DNA of 64,000 nucleotides from Desulforamulus ferrireducens (GTDB taxonomy: Bacteria > Bacillota > Desulfotomaculia > Desulfotomaculales > Desulfotomaculaceae), in assembly GCF_002005145.1 (NCBI RefSeq), contig NZ_CP019698.1:558001-622000 (forward strand). Direction: 5' to 3'. The notes beneath the pieces are model-generated. The model was not told the DNA's origin and searched no databases. It worked only from the letters and a program-made list of their open reading frames with translations. Positions 16,940 to 25,905 of this stretch are shown one piece after another. Position 1 is the stretch's first letter, and the number at the start of each line of letters is the position of its first letter. Position numbers and translations under genes: made by a program.

Positions 16940-17278
16940 AAGATCACACCTTGTAATGAAAATTCTTAACTTAGCTTAACACAAGCACCCCGGCAAGACA
17001 AGTCAAGTTAATTTAGCATGTTAGATATTTGAGCTAGATAAAAATGCCAAAATTTCAGACAAAATATGGCCGAATAATGTTATTATGGAAGTGGATTTGG
17101 GTAGTGTATGGTAATGAGACTGACATGAACTTTTTGATGAAGCAGTTTTGACAATGCTTGTAATTTCCTGGGGTGTAATTGGCAAAAGATATAGTCTACA
17201 CAGTATTTAAGTTTAGAATGAAATGCACCATACCAAAAGTCGCTGGCTGATGGCCAACGACTAAAAGGGAGGAAAAAA
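16940..17278. other. Divergent intergenic region, LysR/lpdA
   Basis: This 339-nt gap holds the two divergent promoters. A TTGACA at about 17147 has no well-spaced -10. A hairpin, AGTCGCTGGC-TGAT-GGCCAACGACT (about 17241-17265), lies just before the lpdA ribosome binding site. No ORF with a ribosome binding site is evident. Confidence 0.4.
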
Positions 17279-18655
17279 ATGACCTATCAAGCAGTGGTTA
17301 TTGGTGGCGGTCCAGGAGGCTATGTGACTGCCATTCGGGTGGCCCAACTGGGCGGGAAAGTAGCTGTAGTAGAACAGGATAAACTGGGGGGCACCTGTTT
17401 AAATAGAGGTTGCATCCCCACTAAATCATTAATAGCCGCGGTGGATAAATTGAAAGCAGTGGAAGAAGCTGCTGCCTTTGGTATTCAGGTTGGTATGCCT
17501 GTGCTTGATTTTGCCAAAACGCAAGCCAGAAAGACTGAGGTAGTGGAAAAACTGGTAAGCGGTATTAACTTCCTCATGAAAAAGAACAAAATAGAATTAT
17601 TTCATGGCAGGGGTAAAATTAAAGCCCCCGGCGTAGTGGAAGTTGCAACGGGTGAGGGGACCCAGGAATTAAAGTGCCAGAACATTGTTATTGCCACCGG
17701 TTCCAGTCCGGCTCTAATTAAGTCCCTGGGCTATAACGGCACTACCATTATCACCAGTGAAGAGGCCCTGCAGTTAACCGAGGTGCCTAAGAGCCTGCTG
17801 ATCATCGGAGCTGGCGTAATTGGCTGTGAGTTTGCCCATATTTACGGTAGTATGGGAACAGAAATCACCCTGGTGGAGGCAGCCCCCAGTATTCTATCCC
17901 TGCAGGATAAGGATATTTCCCGGCGTTTGCAGACTATCTTTAAGAAAAAGAAATATCAGATCAAAACCAATGTGACCGTGAAGGAAATTGTAGAGGTTGC
18001 GGGTGGTATTCAAGCCCAGTTGGATAATGGTGAGATTATCCAAGCCGAGAAGGCCCTTATCTCCATTGGCCGGACCCTGAATACGAAAAATTTGGGCTTA
18101 GAAGATGTTGGTATTGCCCTGGGTGACAGAGGCCAGATTTTAGTGAACGAGCAAATGCAAACCAACATTCCGGGTATTTATGCCCTTGGCGATGTGGTCA
18201 TGAAATATCAACTGGCCCATGTGGCTTCAGCCCAGGGTATTGTGGTGGCAGAAAATATTATGGGTCAGGCTTCCGTCATGGACTACAGTGCTGTGCCCAG
18301 CTGCATCTTTACCGACCCTGAAATAGCCTCTGTGGGTATGACCGAACAACAAGTAAAAGAGAAAGGTATCCCTGTGAAAACCGGTAAATTCAATTTTATG
18401 GCCAACGGCAAGGCTCTGAGTATGGGCGCGGGAGAGGGCTTTGTTAAGGTTGTTGCCCATGCTGAAACCGATGTAGTCTTAGGTGTGCATATTATTGGCC
18501 CCCATGCCTCGGATTTAATTGCCGAAGCTACCCTAGCGGTGAAGCACGGCCTAACTGCCAAAAATCTGGCTCAGGTTATCCACGCCCACCCCACCCTGGC
18601 AGAGGCTATGCTGGAAGCAGCGGAAAATGTGCATGGCTTAAGTATTCACGGCTAG
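17279..18655 (+). CDS. lpdA: Dihydrolipoyl dehydrogenase (E3)
   Basis: E3 reoxidises dihydrolipoyl groups of 2-oxoacid dehydrogenases or the glycine cleavage system with NAD+. The 458-residue chain has the FAD motif GGGPGGY at residues 9-15, the redox-active disulfide C40/C45 (GGTCLNRGCIPTKS), the NAD motif (GAGVIGCEFA), and the C-terminal His-Glu region (HAHPTLAEAM). The ribosome binding site is GGGAGG. lipB and lipA follow within 54 nt on the same strand, tying it to lipoate assembly. No lipoylated E2 or GcvH gene lies in the window. Confidence 0.93.
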   Translation: MTYQAVVIGGGPGGYVTAIRVAQLGGKVAVVEQDKLGGTCLNRGCIPTKSLIAAVDKLKAVEEAAAFGIQVGMPVLDFAKTQARKTEVVEKLVSGINFLMKKNKIELFHGRGKIKAPGVVEVATGEGTQELKCQNIVIATGSSPALIKSLGYNGTTIITSEEALQLTEVPKSLLIIGAGVIGCEFAHIYGSMGTEITLVEAAPSILSLQDKDISRRLQTIFKKKKYQIKTNVTVKEIVEVAGGIQAQLDNGEIIQAEKALISIGRTLNTKNLGLEDVGIALGDRGQILVNEQMQTNIPGIYALGDVVMKYQLAHVASAQGIVVAENIMGQASVMDYSAVPSCIFTDPEIASVGMTEQQVKEKGIPVKTGKFNFMANGKALSMGAGEGFVKVVAHAETDVVLGVHIIGPHASDLIAEATLAVKHGLTAKNLAQVIHAHPTLAEAMLEAAENVHGLSIHG

Positions 18656-18717
18656 GGGAAGAGGTTCAGCACCCTCCTGGTTTAGGGTTATGTACAGGGT
18701 GGCTGGAGGTGATTTTT

Positions 18718-19410
18718 GTGAAGCTATTAGTTGTTGAAATGAAGGAAACAGATTATTTGGCGGCTTTAGCCATGCAGGAACAGCTACTGGCCTTACGCCA
18801 GCAAAACCAAGTGCCGGATATCATGCTTCTGTTGCAACATCCGCCGACATTAACCCTGGGCACCAGGGAAAATCGTAATAACATTCTTCTGCCAGAAACA
18901 GAACTGGCACGTCTGGGGGTTAATATATACAAAATTAAGCGGGGTGGTGATGTCACCTATCACGGCCCCGGCCAAATTGTGGGTTATCCCATTCTCGACC
19001 TAAAGGGATATGGTAAAAGTGTGCGAGTTTATGTGGAGAAGCTGGAAGAGGTTTTTATTGAACTGCTCAAGGAGCAATACGGGATTACCGCCCACAGGGA
19101 CAGCCAGTATACCGGTGTTTGGGTGGGGACAGAGAAAATCACAGCCATTGGCTGTTCTGTCAAACGCTGGGTGACCATGCACGGGTTTGCCTTTAATGTC
19201 AATACCCAGCTGGAGCACTTTCGCTGGATCAACCCCTGTGGCATTACCGATAGGGGGGTCACCTCACTGCAGAAGATATTGGGACAACCCTTGGACATAG
19301 GCAGGGTTAATCAACAGATAATACATCACTTTGGCCGGGTTTTCCACTGCGAACCAGAGATTATTGACCGGCAGAGGTTACAAGGATTTTTAGGAGGTAA
19401 TTATGAATAA
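18718..19410 (+). CDS. lipB: Octanoyltransferase LipB
   Basis: LipB moves octanoate from acyl carrier protein onto lipoyl domains. The GTG at 18718 lies 8 nt after GGAGG and gives 230 residues; the GTG at 18709 overlaps that ribosome binding site. Motifs seen are [20 protein letters not shown], the catalytic lysine region ([20 protein letters not shown]) and the catalytic cysteine in [12 protein letters not shown]. It overlaps lipA by 8 nt, so the two are translationally coupled. Confidence 0.93.
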   Translation: MKLLVVEMKETDYLAALAMQEQLLALRQQNQVPDIMLLLQHPPTLTLGTRENRNNILLPETELARLGVNIYKIKRGGDVTYHGPGQIVGYPILDLKGYGKSVRVYVEKLEEVFIELLKEQYGITAHRDSQYTGVWVGTEKITAIGCSVKRWVTMHGFAFNVNTQLEHFRWINPCGITDRGVTSLQKILGQPLDIGRVNQQIIHHFGRVFHCEPEIIDRQRLQGFLGGNYE

Positions 19411-20254
19411 GCGAAAACCGGCATGGCTAAGGGTAAAATTACAAGGGGCAGAAAAAACCCATGAGGTCAAAGGGATGCTCAATCGGTTATCCCTGCATAC
19501 TGTTTGCCAGGAAGCTAACTGTCCCAATTTAATAGAATGCTTTGGCCGCAAAACAGCCACTTTTATGATTTTGGGCAGTGTCTGTACCCGTAACTGTACC
19601 TTTTGTAATGTTACCAAGGGAGCACCCCAGGGTATCGATCCGGATGAACCGGCCAAGGTAGCCCAAGCAGTTAAGGAACTGGGTCTTAAACATGCGGTAA
19701 TTACTTCGGTGACCAGGGATGACCTACCGGATGGCGGTGCCGGACACTTTGCCGAGGTTATCCAAAGGCTGCGAGCTACCAAGGTTATTGTGGAAGTGCT
19801 GATACCGGATTTGCAAGGCAGTAGAGAGGCATTGGCCACCATCATTCAAGCTAAACCTCACATACTCAATCATAATGTGGAAACCGTGCCCCGTCTCTAC
19901 CCCACCGTTCGTCCCAAAGCCAGCTATTCCCGTTCCCTGGAGTTGCTGAAAAACGCCAAGGAATTGGCGGCCCCTATCTTTACCAAATCCGGTATCATGG
20001 TGGGTTTAGGGGAACAGGAAGAGGAAGTCATCCAGGTGATGAGAGATTTGCGGGCAGTGGATTGTGATATATTAACCATTGGACAATACCTGGCCCCCTC
20101 GGCCAAACATCACCCAGTGGTTGAATATATCCACCCGGAGCTGTTTAAAAAATATAAAGACACGGCTTATGAACTGGGCTTTAAATATGTAGCTTCTGAC
20201 CCTCTGGTGAGAAGTTCCTATCATGCCGCAGATGTCTCTCCTATTTTGCAATAA
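19403..20254 (+). CDS. lipA: Lipoyl synthase LipA
   Basis: A radical-SAM enzyme that inserts two sulfurs into the octanoyl chain. Both iron-sulfur sites are intact: auxiliary cluster Cys35, Cys40, Cys46 ([12 protein letters not shown]) and radical-SAM Cys61, Cys65, Cys68 (CTRNCTFC). The C-terminal RSSYHA serine motif is present. At 283 residues the length is normal. The ATG is preceded by GGAGG within the end of lipB. Confidence 0.95.
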   Translation: MNKRKPAWLRVKLQGAEKTHEVKGMLNRLSLHTVCQEANCPNLIECFGRKTATFMILGSVCTRNCTFCNVTKGAPQGIDPDEPAKVAQAVKELGLKHAVITSVTRDDLPDGGAGHFAEVIQRLRATKVIVEVLIPDLQGSREALATIIQAKPHILNHNVETVPRLYPTVRPKASYSRSLELLKNAKELAAPIFTKSGIMVGLGEQEEEVIQVMRDLRAVDCDILTIGQYLAPSAKHHPVVEYIHPELFKKYKDTAYELGFKYVASDPLVRSSYHAADVSPILQ

Positions 20255-20379
20255 CTTCTTTGACCTGGGGTGATCTGCCTGGCTGTAAGGATCAGACAGA
20301 GTTTTCCAGAGTTTTTTTGTTTTGACTGCTTTTTCTTTATGATAGAATATTTTAATAAATGTTCAGATAGGGGTATGCT

Positions 20380-21084
20380 ATGTCTGAAAAAGATGCACTT
20401 CTTTCAACATCACCCTGGGTCAAGGCACATTTCCTAAAATCCGAACACCTTCATGATGATGACATGGCACTGCTGAAGCAGTTGGGGGACGAGAAACAAT
20501 ATGCCAAGGGTGCAACCATCATTGATATGGGCAGCAAGGGAGAACATATGTACTTTATGCTAAAAGGAACCGCCCGTCTTTCCCTGCTCAGTGCCGAAGG
20601 GGTGGAAAAGCCAGTAGCCTACGTTACCCAGGGTTGTTTTCTAGGTGAGGAATCCTATTTTCACGGCCAACCCACCATTTATAGTGCTGTTGCCTGGGAA
20701 GCGGTTAAAGCTATTAGTTTGGACCGAAAGCATCTCAAGGAAATTATTTCACGCCCGGGTTTGGCACATATACTATTAAACTCAGTCAGCTATAAATCAC
20801 GGGTTTTGGCCCATCAAATCGAAGATTTGGCCTTCCGTAGCACCATTGAAAAGGTTTCCCGCATCCTTTATTGTATCTTGGCAGAAACACCCCAGGGCAA
20901 GGAAAAGCATGCTTCAATTCCCATCAGCCAACAGGAATTGGCTGGCATTGCCGGTGCTCACCGTGTTTCCATTACCAATGCTATTTCCCAGCTCAAAAAG
21001 GATGGGGTTATTAAGACAGCCAAAGACGGCTCCATTATTGTTATTGATTGGGATAAACTAAAGGAAAAGGGCTTTGGGATGTAG
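20380..21084 (+). CDS. Crp/Fnr family transcriptional regulator
   Basis: A 234-residue regulator. Residues about 25-140 form a cyclic-nucleotide-binding-like beta barrel (KGEHMYFMLKGTARLSL, GCFLGEESYF). Residues about 150-225 form a Crp-type winged helix (ISQQELAGIAGAHRVSITNA, ISQLKKDGVI). There are no N-terminal FNR cysteines, so it is not an FNR iron-sulfur sensor. It could bind a small organic effector, like the halorespiration regulator CprK in this group. It is a single gene ended by the hairpin at 21091. Confidence 0.87.
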   Translation: MSEKDALLSTSPWVKAHFLKSEHLHDDDMALLKQLGDEKQYAKGATIIDMGSKGEHMYFMLKGTARLSLLSAEGVEKPVAYVTQGCFLGEESYFHGQPTIYSAVAWEAVKAISLDRKHLKEIISRPGLAHILLNSVSYKSRVLAHQIEDLAFRSTIEKVSRILYCILAETPQGKEKHASIPISQQELAGIAGAHRVSITNAISQLKKDGVIKTAKDGSIIVIDWDKLKEKGFGM

Positions 21085-21090
21085 AACTAA

Positions 21091-21130
21091 AAGAGGAGTG
21101 TCGCATAACTGCGGTTTGTGACACTCCTTT
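21091..21130. terminator. Hairpin terminator (GAGTGTC type)
   Basis: AAGAGGAGTGTCGCA pairs with GTGACACTCCTTTT around a short loop, with TTTT at the end. It is followed at 21143-21180 by a second inverted repeat (CCAAAAGCTA and TAGCTTTTGG). The combination recurs at 34848-34919. Confidence 0.75.
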
Positions 21131-21142
21131 TATTGATTTTCA

Positions 21143-21195
21143 GCCAAAAGCTATCATAGCCTTTGGCCGTTAGCTTTTGGCCAGCGGCCTTTTGG
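21143..21195. repeat. Dispersed composite repeat, copy 1
   Basis: CCAAAAGCTA and TAGCTTTTGG enclose CCTTTGGCCG, and GGCCAGCGGCC follows. The same words (TTAGCTTTGG, CCAAAGGCC, AATGGCC) occur next to another GAGTGTCG hairpin at 34848-34880. This suggests a small dispersed genomic repeat of unknown nature. Confidence 0.4.
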
Positions 21196-21239
21196 ATTAA
21201 ACATGGTACTTGTAGACATTCCCCCGGAGCGGGGACTTT

Positions 21240-21959
21240 TTAAGCTAATCTTAAGCCATCAACAGAGCCCAAGAGAGGTTTAAAGCCGGCTAAGTCCAGT
21301 ACCCTTTGACCCATTTCGGGTTTATTGAGCAGTAATAATAACCAAACCTCCATGGGGGCCACGGTCAGTCTAACATCCCCCTGTCCAAAATCCAGTTGCC
21401 AGCTAAGTTCTTCACTTTGGTTTTGCTCGTTATAAAAGTAATAAACCATGTTGGTGAAAGTTAGTTGTTTTAAGACCGGTTCATAGTTACACCAGTCTGC
21501 CAAACTGTCGAACTCACGATTTAATTTATTACAGATATGATCGCCACAGATTGCCCGGCGACAAAACAACGGACGTACAGGGTAAATTGTACAACCTGCT
21601 GTTTCCCAAAATGGACAGTGGTTCCTGCCGTCTTCCCTTAGCAACCCAAGTTTACCGTAAAAGAAACTTTTCTGTTGTTCCTGTGGCCATTTTAAAGCCA
21701 TATAAGGTAGCAAATAAAAAAATTCAACAGGTCGACAGGCAAAGGGAAATTCTTGACAACACTGGCCACAACGGTCACACCTGCCAGTGTCAGGGTTTGC
21801 TTTGACAATATTGTGCAGCAGTTGCAGCTTGCTTTCCCACAGGTCTGACGGCCAGGAGGGAGGAAAAATGGATTTACCCATTTTTATTGCCTCCACCACC
21901 TCGCGCCATTTTACATACAAATACTCATAATCCAGAGGCAGCCGGTCCATCATCATCAC
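21240..21959 (-). CDS. YkgJ-family cysteine cluster protein
   Basis: A 239-residue cytosolic protein with a CxxCxxCC motif near residue 60 (CDRCGQCCQEFPFACRP), then C-x-F (NHCPFWETAGCTIYPVRPLFCRR). This eight-cysteine pattern is typical of the YkgJ/UPF0153 family, which is thought to bind a metal or Fe-S cluster. The start lies in a run of ATG codons after AGCAGGTG; the first ATG is used. The function of the family is not established. It is a monocistronic gene. Confidence 0.75.
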   Translation of the reverse strand: MMMMDRLPLDYEYLYVKWREVVEAIKMGKSIFPPSWPSDLWESKLQLLHNIVKANPDTGRCDRCGQCCQEFPFACRPVEFFYLLPYMALKWPQEQQKSFFYGKLGLLREDGRNHCPFWETAGCTIYPVRPLFCRRAICGDHICNKLNREFDSLADWCNYEPVLKQLTFTNMVYYFYNEQNQSEELSWQLDFGQGDVRLTVAPMEVWLLLLLNKPEMGQRVLDLAGFKPLLGSVDGLRLA

Positions 21960-22162
21960 CTGCTTTTTTGACAGTATGTTAGCATAAAAAGGTTATTGAT
22001 AAGTGACTTAATTTTCCAAATATTTCGTCATGTTCTTACACAGGGAGCATGATGGCCTTGGCCTATCTCTTTCACAATTTCCCATAATTAATTCATATTT
22101 TTACCACAATTCATTTGTACAATCTCCCTTAGCAAAATTATGAAGAGGTGAGCAGGATAAGG

Positions 22163-22786
22163 ATGAAAAGGATACTGCTGGTTTTCCTGGTTGCTTTATT
22201 GTCGCTGGCAGTGGCAGGCTGCGGCAGCAGCGGAGGTAAGGCAACCGCTCAGCAAAAGACAACTGCCCCGGCGGGGGAAAAGATAACGTTACCGGAGGAA
22301 AGACCAACCTTCATTTGCAGGGTGAAAGAAATTATCGGTAATGAAGTAACGGTGTACAAAGCTATCCTTAATGAGAACCAAGCCTCAGAACGGCCTGCAC
22401 AAGCTAAGGAAACAACTGAGGAAAACGCCAAGCCAGGCCCCAGGGAAGCTGCTAACCAGGCCAACCAGGGTGCCAGACCGGGTGGTGGCGGGCCGGGCGG
22501 TGGTGTACCACGGCTGAGTTTCTCTGAAGAAACAGAAACCTTTCTAATACCGGTGGGGGTACCCATTGTGTCCATGCAGCGGGGCACCGGGGAAGTTACC
22601 GAGGTGGGTCTCACACAAATCAAAAAGGACTCCATTTTGCAAATTTGGCAAACCAATGGGGAGATAACCTTTGTTCAGGTGGCAGGTGGCGGTGGACAAC
22701 GGATGAATACCGGCAATAATCAAGGCGGTTGGCCGCCAGGGGGCATGGGTGGACCGGGCATGGGCCCACCACCGCCGGGAATGTAA
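22163..22786 (+). CDS. Gly/Pro-rich lipoprotein, first gene of MacAB-TolC-like operon
   Basis: A 207-residue predicted lipoprotein: MKRILLVFLVALLSLAVAGC with an AGC lipobox at Cys20. After a spacer comes a small folded region (FICRVKEIIGNEVTVYKAIL ... FLIPVGVPIVS ... IKKDSILQIW), then a low-complexity tail rich in G, P and M. An in-frame GTG at 22148 is an alternative start. It is 3 nt ahead of the ATPase gene and so belongs with the efflux operon. Its role is not known; it may be a periplasm-side accessory or sensor of the transported substrate. Confidence 0.65.
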   Translation: MKRILLVFLVALLSLAVAGCGSSGGKATAQQKTTAPAGEKITLPEERPTFICRVKEIIGNEVTVYKAILNENQASERPAQAKETTEENAKPGPREAANQANQGARPGGGGPGGGVPRLSFSEETETFLIPVGVPIVSMQRGTGEVTEVGLTQIKKDSILQIWQTNGEITFVQVAGGGGQRMNTGNNQGGWPPGGMGGPGMGPPPPGM

Positions 22787-22789
22787 GCT

Positions 22790-23476
22790 ATGGAACAACA
22801 AAAATGCGTCATTGATGCTGTTAACCTGGTGAAGATATATAAAAACGGCTCCGAAGAGCTAAAGGTCCTTGATAATGTCAGTATTAAAGTGTTTAAGGGG
22901 GATTTTTTAGCCATTCTCGGGCCTTCCGGTTCGGGTAAATCCACACTTATGAACATACTGGGCTGTTTGGATCTACCCACCGCCGGGGAGTATTATTTAG
23001 ATGGATTGAATGTCTTAACCGCCACCGATAATGAATTGGCCGAGATTCGCAATAAGAAGATTGGCTTTATTTTTCAAAAGTTTAACCTGCTGCCCAGGTT
23101 AACAGCGTTGCAAAATGTTATGCTACCATTGCTTTACCGGGGAATTGATGAGGCCGAGGCCATGGAACGAGCCAAGGAAAAGTTAATCCTGCTGGGTTTA
23201 GGCCAAAGACTGGGGCATCGGCCCAATGAACTATCCGGCGGCCAGCAGCAAAGGGTGGCCATAGCCAGAGCCATTGTAGGTAACCCCCAATTACTCTTGG
23301 CCGATGAACCCACAGGAAACCTGGATAGTAAATCCAGTGAGGATGCCATGGCCATTTTTAAAGAACTAAATGAACAGGGTAACACCATTGTTATTATCAC
23401 CCACGATGTTGAGGTGGCAGAACAGGTGAATAAGTTAGTATATATACGGGATGGTCGCTTATATGAAAATCGTTAG
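22790..23476 (+). CDS. ABC transporter ATP-binding protein (MacB/LolD type)
   Basis: A 228-residue ATPase with Walker A GPSGSGKST (about residues 44-52), signature LSGGQQQR and Walker B LLLADEPTGNLDS. The sequence matches the MacB/LolD subgroup that works with FtsX-like permeases in mechanotransmission export. The stop lies inside the next gene (14-nt overlap). Confidence 0.9.
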   Translation: MEQQKCVIDAVNLVKIYKNGSEELKVLDNVSIKVFKGDFLAILGPSGSGKSTLMNILGCLDLPTAGEYYLDGLNVLTATDNELAEIRNKKIGFIFQKFNLLPRLTALQNVMLPLLYRGIDEAEAMERAKEKLILLGLGQRLGHRPNELSGGQQQRVAIARAIVGNPQLLLADEPTGNLDSKSSEDAMAIFKELNEQGNTIVIITHDVEVAEQVNKLVYIRDGRLYENR

Positions 23477-24713
23477 TGCAGAGAGTTTTAAAAACTTAGC
23501 CAAATTGAAAAGTAAAAGGTCCTTTTGGTTAGCCCTGGCACTGGCTTTGCTGCTAACCGCCGGCCTGGTCTACTGGTATAAAATCCAAAATAACCATCAG
23601 GCTAATGAGGTGCAATATCTACAAACTCAAGTGCAAAGGGGCGATATCCTCATTGGCCTGGATTCCGATGGCACCATTGATTTTTCAAAGGTCACGCTGC
23701 GTTTTGATGTGAGAGGTACCATTGCCGAAATTTTGGTGGCTGAGGGAGAGCAGGTTAGAAAGGGTGATATTATCGCCAGACTAGATGACAGAGACTATCA
23801 GGATCAGTACCAATTAGCTCTGGCCAGACTCCAGGAAGCCCGGGAACAAGAGATCACCAGTTTGTTAGATGATGAATTAACTTTGCAAAAAGCAGAGGCA
23901 GATTTAGAGAAATTGCGGGATGAAGTTAAAGAGATGGAAACAATTCCCGAGGCCTATGCAGCCAATGAAATAAAACAAAAAAAATATGAACTGGCTAACA
24001 AGGAAACTGAATTGAGGAATTTACGGCAGAAATATGAACTGAAGAAGGCCAGGGGCCTTGATCAGATTGAGTTAGAGGTCAAAATGGCTAAGGAGGATTT
24101 GGAAGACACTATTTTATATGCGCCTGTTGACGGTGTTGTTTTACATCTTGCTAAAAAGGTGGGGGAAAGTCTTATGGATGAAGATGACTTTGCCACCATT
24201 CATGAAGATAATACCGTTAAGGCCATTACCAAGGTTATTGAATATGACATTGGTCAGATTAAAGTTGGGCAAAGGGTTTATGTAACAGTGGAAGCCCTGC
24301 CCGATAAAAAATTCTCCGGCCAAGTGACTAAGGTTAATGCCTTACCCAGTGCGGATTCCAGCGGACTGGTTAACTATGATGTGGAAATTACCATTAAAGA
24401 TCCGGGAGAAGATTTGAAGGATGGTATGACCTGTGCGGTTTCCTTTGTACTCAAAGAGGTTAAGAATTGTTTAATAGTACCCTATCAGGCAGTAAAAATG
24501 GTGCAGGGTAAGCAAGTGGTAACGGTACTTAACGAACAGGGACAAGAGGAGACCAGGCAAATCAAGACCGGTTTTACAGATGGAACCAATGTAGAAGTAT
24601 TAGAGGGTCTAAAGGGCAACGAAACGGTGGTTTACCGCAAGGCTAGCACGACCAACAACGCTACCACTTCCCGAACCACCAACAACAACCAAATGTTCTT
24701 TAGAAGCAGGTGA
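23463..24713 (+). CDS. HlyD/MacA-type periplasmic adaptor (membrane fusion) protein
   Basis: A 416-residue adaptor. One TM anchor at about residues 20-40 (RSFWLALALALLLTAGLVYW), a lipoyl-like half (TIAEILVAEGEQVRKGDIIARLD), a long coiled coil (residues about 115-200, KAEADLEKLRDEVKEMET), the second lipoyl half (LYAPVDGVVLHLAKKVGESL), and beta-barrel/membrane-proximal domains. The ATG at 23463 overlaps the ATPase gene. It links the ATPase-permease to the TolC-like protein at 25898. Confidence 0.88.
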   Translation: MKIVSAESFKNLAKLKSKRSFWLALALALLLTAGLVYWYKIQNNHQANEVQYLQTQVQRGDILIGLDSDGTIDFSKVTLRFDVRGTIAEILVAEGEQVRKGDIIARLDDRDYQDQYQLALARLQEAREQEITSLLDDELTLQKAEADLEKLRDEVKEMETIPEAYAANEIKQKKYELANKETELRNLRQKYELKKARGLDQIELEVKMAKEDLEDTILYAPVDGVVLHLAKKVGESLMDEDDFATIHEDNTVKAITKVIEYDIGQIKVGQRVYVTVEALPDKKFSGQVTKVNALPSADSSGLVNYDVEITIKDPGEDLKDGMTCAVSFVLKEVKNCLIVPYQAVKMVQGKQVVTVLNEQGQEETRQIKTGFTDGTNVEVLEGLKGNETVVYRKASTTNNATTSRTTNNNQMFFRSR

Positions 24714-24717
24714 TATT

Positions 24718-25905
24718 TTGCGACTAAAACAACTGCTCAAATTGGTTATGACCAATATCACCCAAAACAAAATGCGTACCTTCCTGACCACCCTGGGTGT
24801 CATTGTGGGGACGGCCACTATTTTTTTGGTGGTGGCCATTGGCAAAGGGGGAGAAGCCCAGGTTAACGAGCAATACTCTAAGCTTAACGTTGGCACCATT
24901 ATAGTTATGCCCGCCCAAAGGGGGAGAGTGGCTGATCCGCTGACGAAAAAGGATGCTGAGCTTTTTTTAGCCAGCCCTAACATAGCCCAGGCCTTTCCCA
25001 TCCTACGGGGCAACGGAAATGTTAACTACAATAATTACTCGGCCTCTGCCGCCTTTATGGCAGTGGAACCAGGCTTTCAAAGCAGTAACAATCTAACGGT
25101 GGAACTTGGTCGGCCTATCGAGGACGAAGACGAAATTAAAAAGAATAAAGTAGCTGTGGTGGGGGCGGAACTGGCCAACACCCTAACCGATGGCAATCCC
25201 GCGGAATTAGTGGGCCAAAATATCAGTATCAACAGCAGGCGATTTGAGGTAATTGGCATTTATAACCGGGTGGGTGATTCTGGTTCCGGCCAAAGTTATG
25301 ATGATGCCGCTTTTATACCCTATACCGTGGGTGAAAAATATTTGTTAGGCACCAGGGCCAACCCCACCATCAATGTCCAGGCCACCAGCATGGACACCGT
25401 TCAGGCGGCCATTGAGGATATTACCAATAGTCTCAATGAAAACCACCGAGCCGGCGGAGCAGATCAATTCCGCGTCATGGATGCCGGCAGCAGACTGGCA
25501 GCAGCCCAGGAGTCAGCTAAATCCATGTCCTTGTTACTGCTGGCAGTGGCTGCGGTAGTTTTAGTTGTGAGCGGCATTGGGATTATGAATGTTATGTTCG
25601 TCACGGTCAAGGAGAGAACCAAAGAGATTGGCACCCTGAAAGCCATTGGAGCTAAGAAAAGGGAGATATTAAATCAGTTTCTCATCGAAGCTGTCATTAT
25701 CAGTTTGGTGGGCGGCATTATTGGGGTAATAGTGGGTTTTCTGACCATACCCGTGTTACACTACTTTGAATTGGCGGCGCTCCCCTCCCTCGGTGGTGTC
25801 CTCTTAGGTCTGATCTTTTCGGTGGTTACCGGTATCTTTTTTGGCTTTTATCCCGCCTGGAAAGCCGCTGAATTAAGCCCTCTGGAGGCCTTACGCTATG
25901 AATAA
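24718..25905 (+). CDS. MacB-type ABC transporter permease
   Basis: A 395-residue protein with the MacB topology: TM1 (residues about 18-40, FLTTLGVIVGTATIFLVVAI), a large extracytoplasmic MacB_PCD domain, and three C-terminal TMs forming the FtsX domain (GIGIMNVMFVTVKERTKEIG, TLKAIGAKKREIL). The start is a TTG following AGCAGGTGAT. It overlaps the TolC-like gene by 8 nt. Confidence 0.9.
   Translation: MRLKQLLKLVMTNITQNKMRTFLTTLGVIVGTATIFLVVAIGKGGEAQVNEQYSKLNVGTIIVMPAQRGRVADPLTKKDAELFLASPNIAQAFPILRGNGNVNYNNYSASAAFMAVEPGFQSSNNLTVELGRPIEDEDEIKKNKVAVVGAELANTLTDGNPAELVGQNISINSRRFEVIGIYNRVGDSGSGQSYDDAAFIPYTVGEKYLLGTRANPTINVQATSMDTVQAAIEDITNSLNENHRAGGADQFRVMDAGSRLAAAQESAKSMSLLLLAVAAVVLVVSGIGIMNVMFVTVKERTKEIGTLKAIGAKKREILNQFLIEAVIISLVGGIIGVIVGFLTIPVLHYFELAALPSLGGVLLGLIFSVVTGIFFGFYPAWKAAELSPLEALRYE

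Noticed and set aside
17147-17180. Promoter TTGACA...TGTAAT before lpdA
   Set aside because: The spacer is 20 nt, too long for a confident sigma-A promoter.
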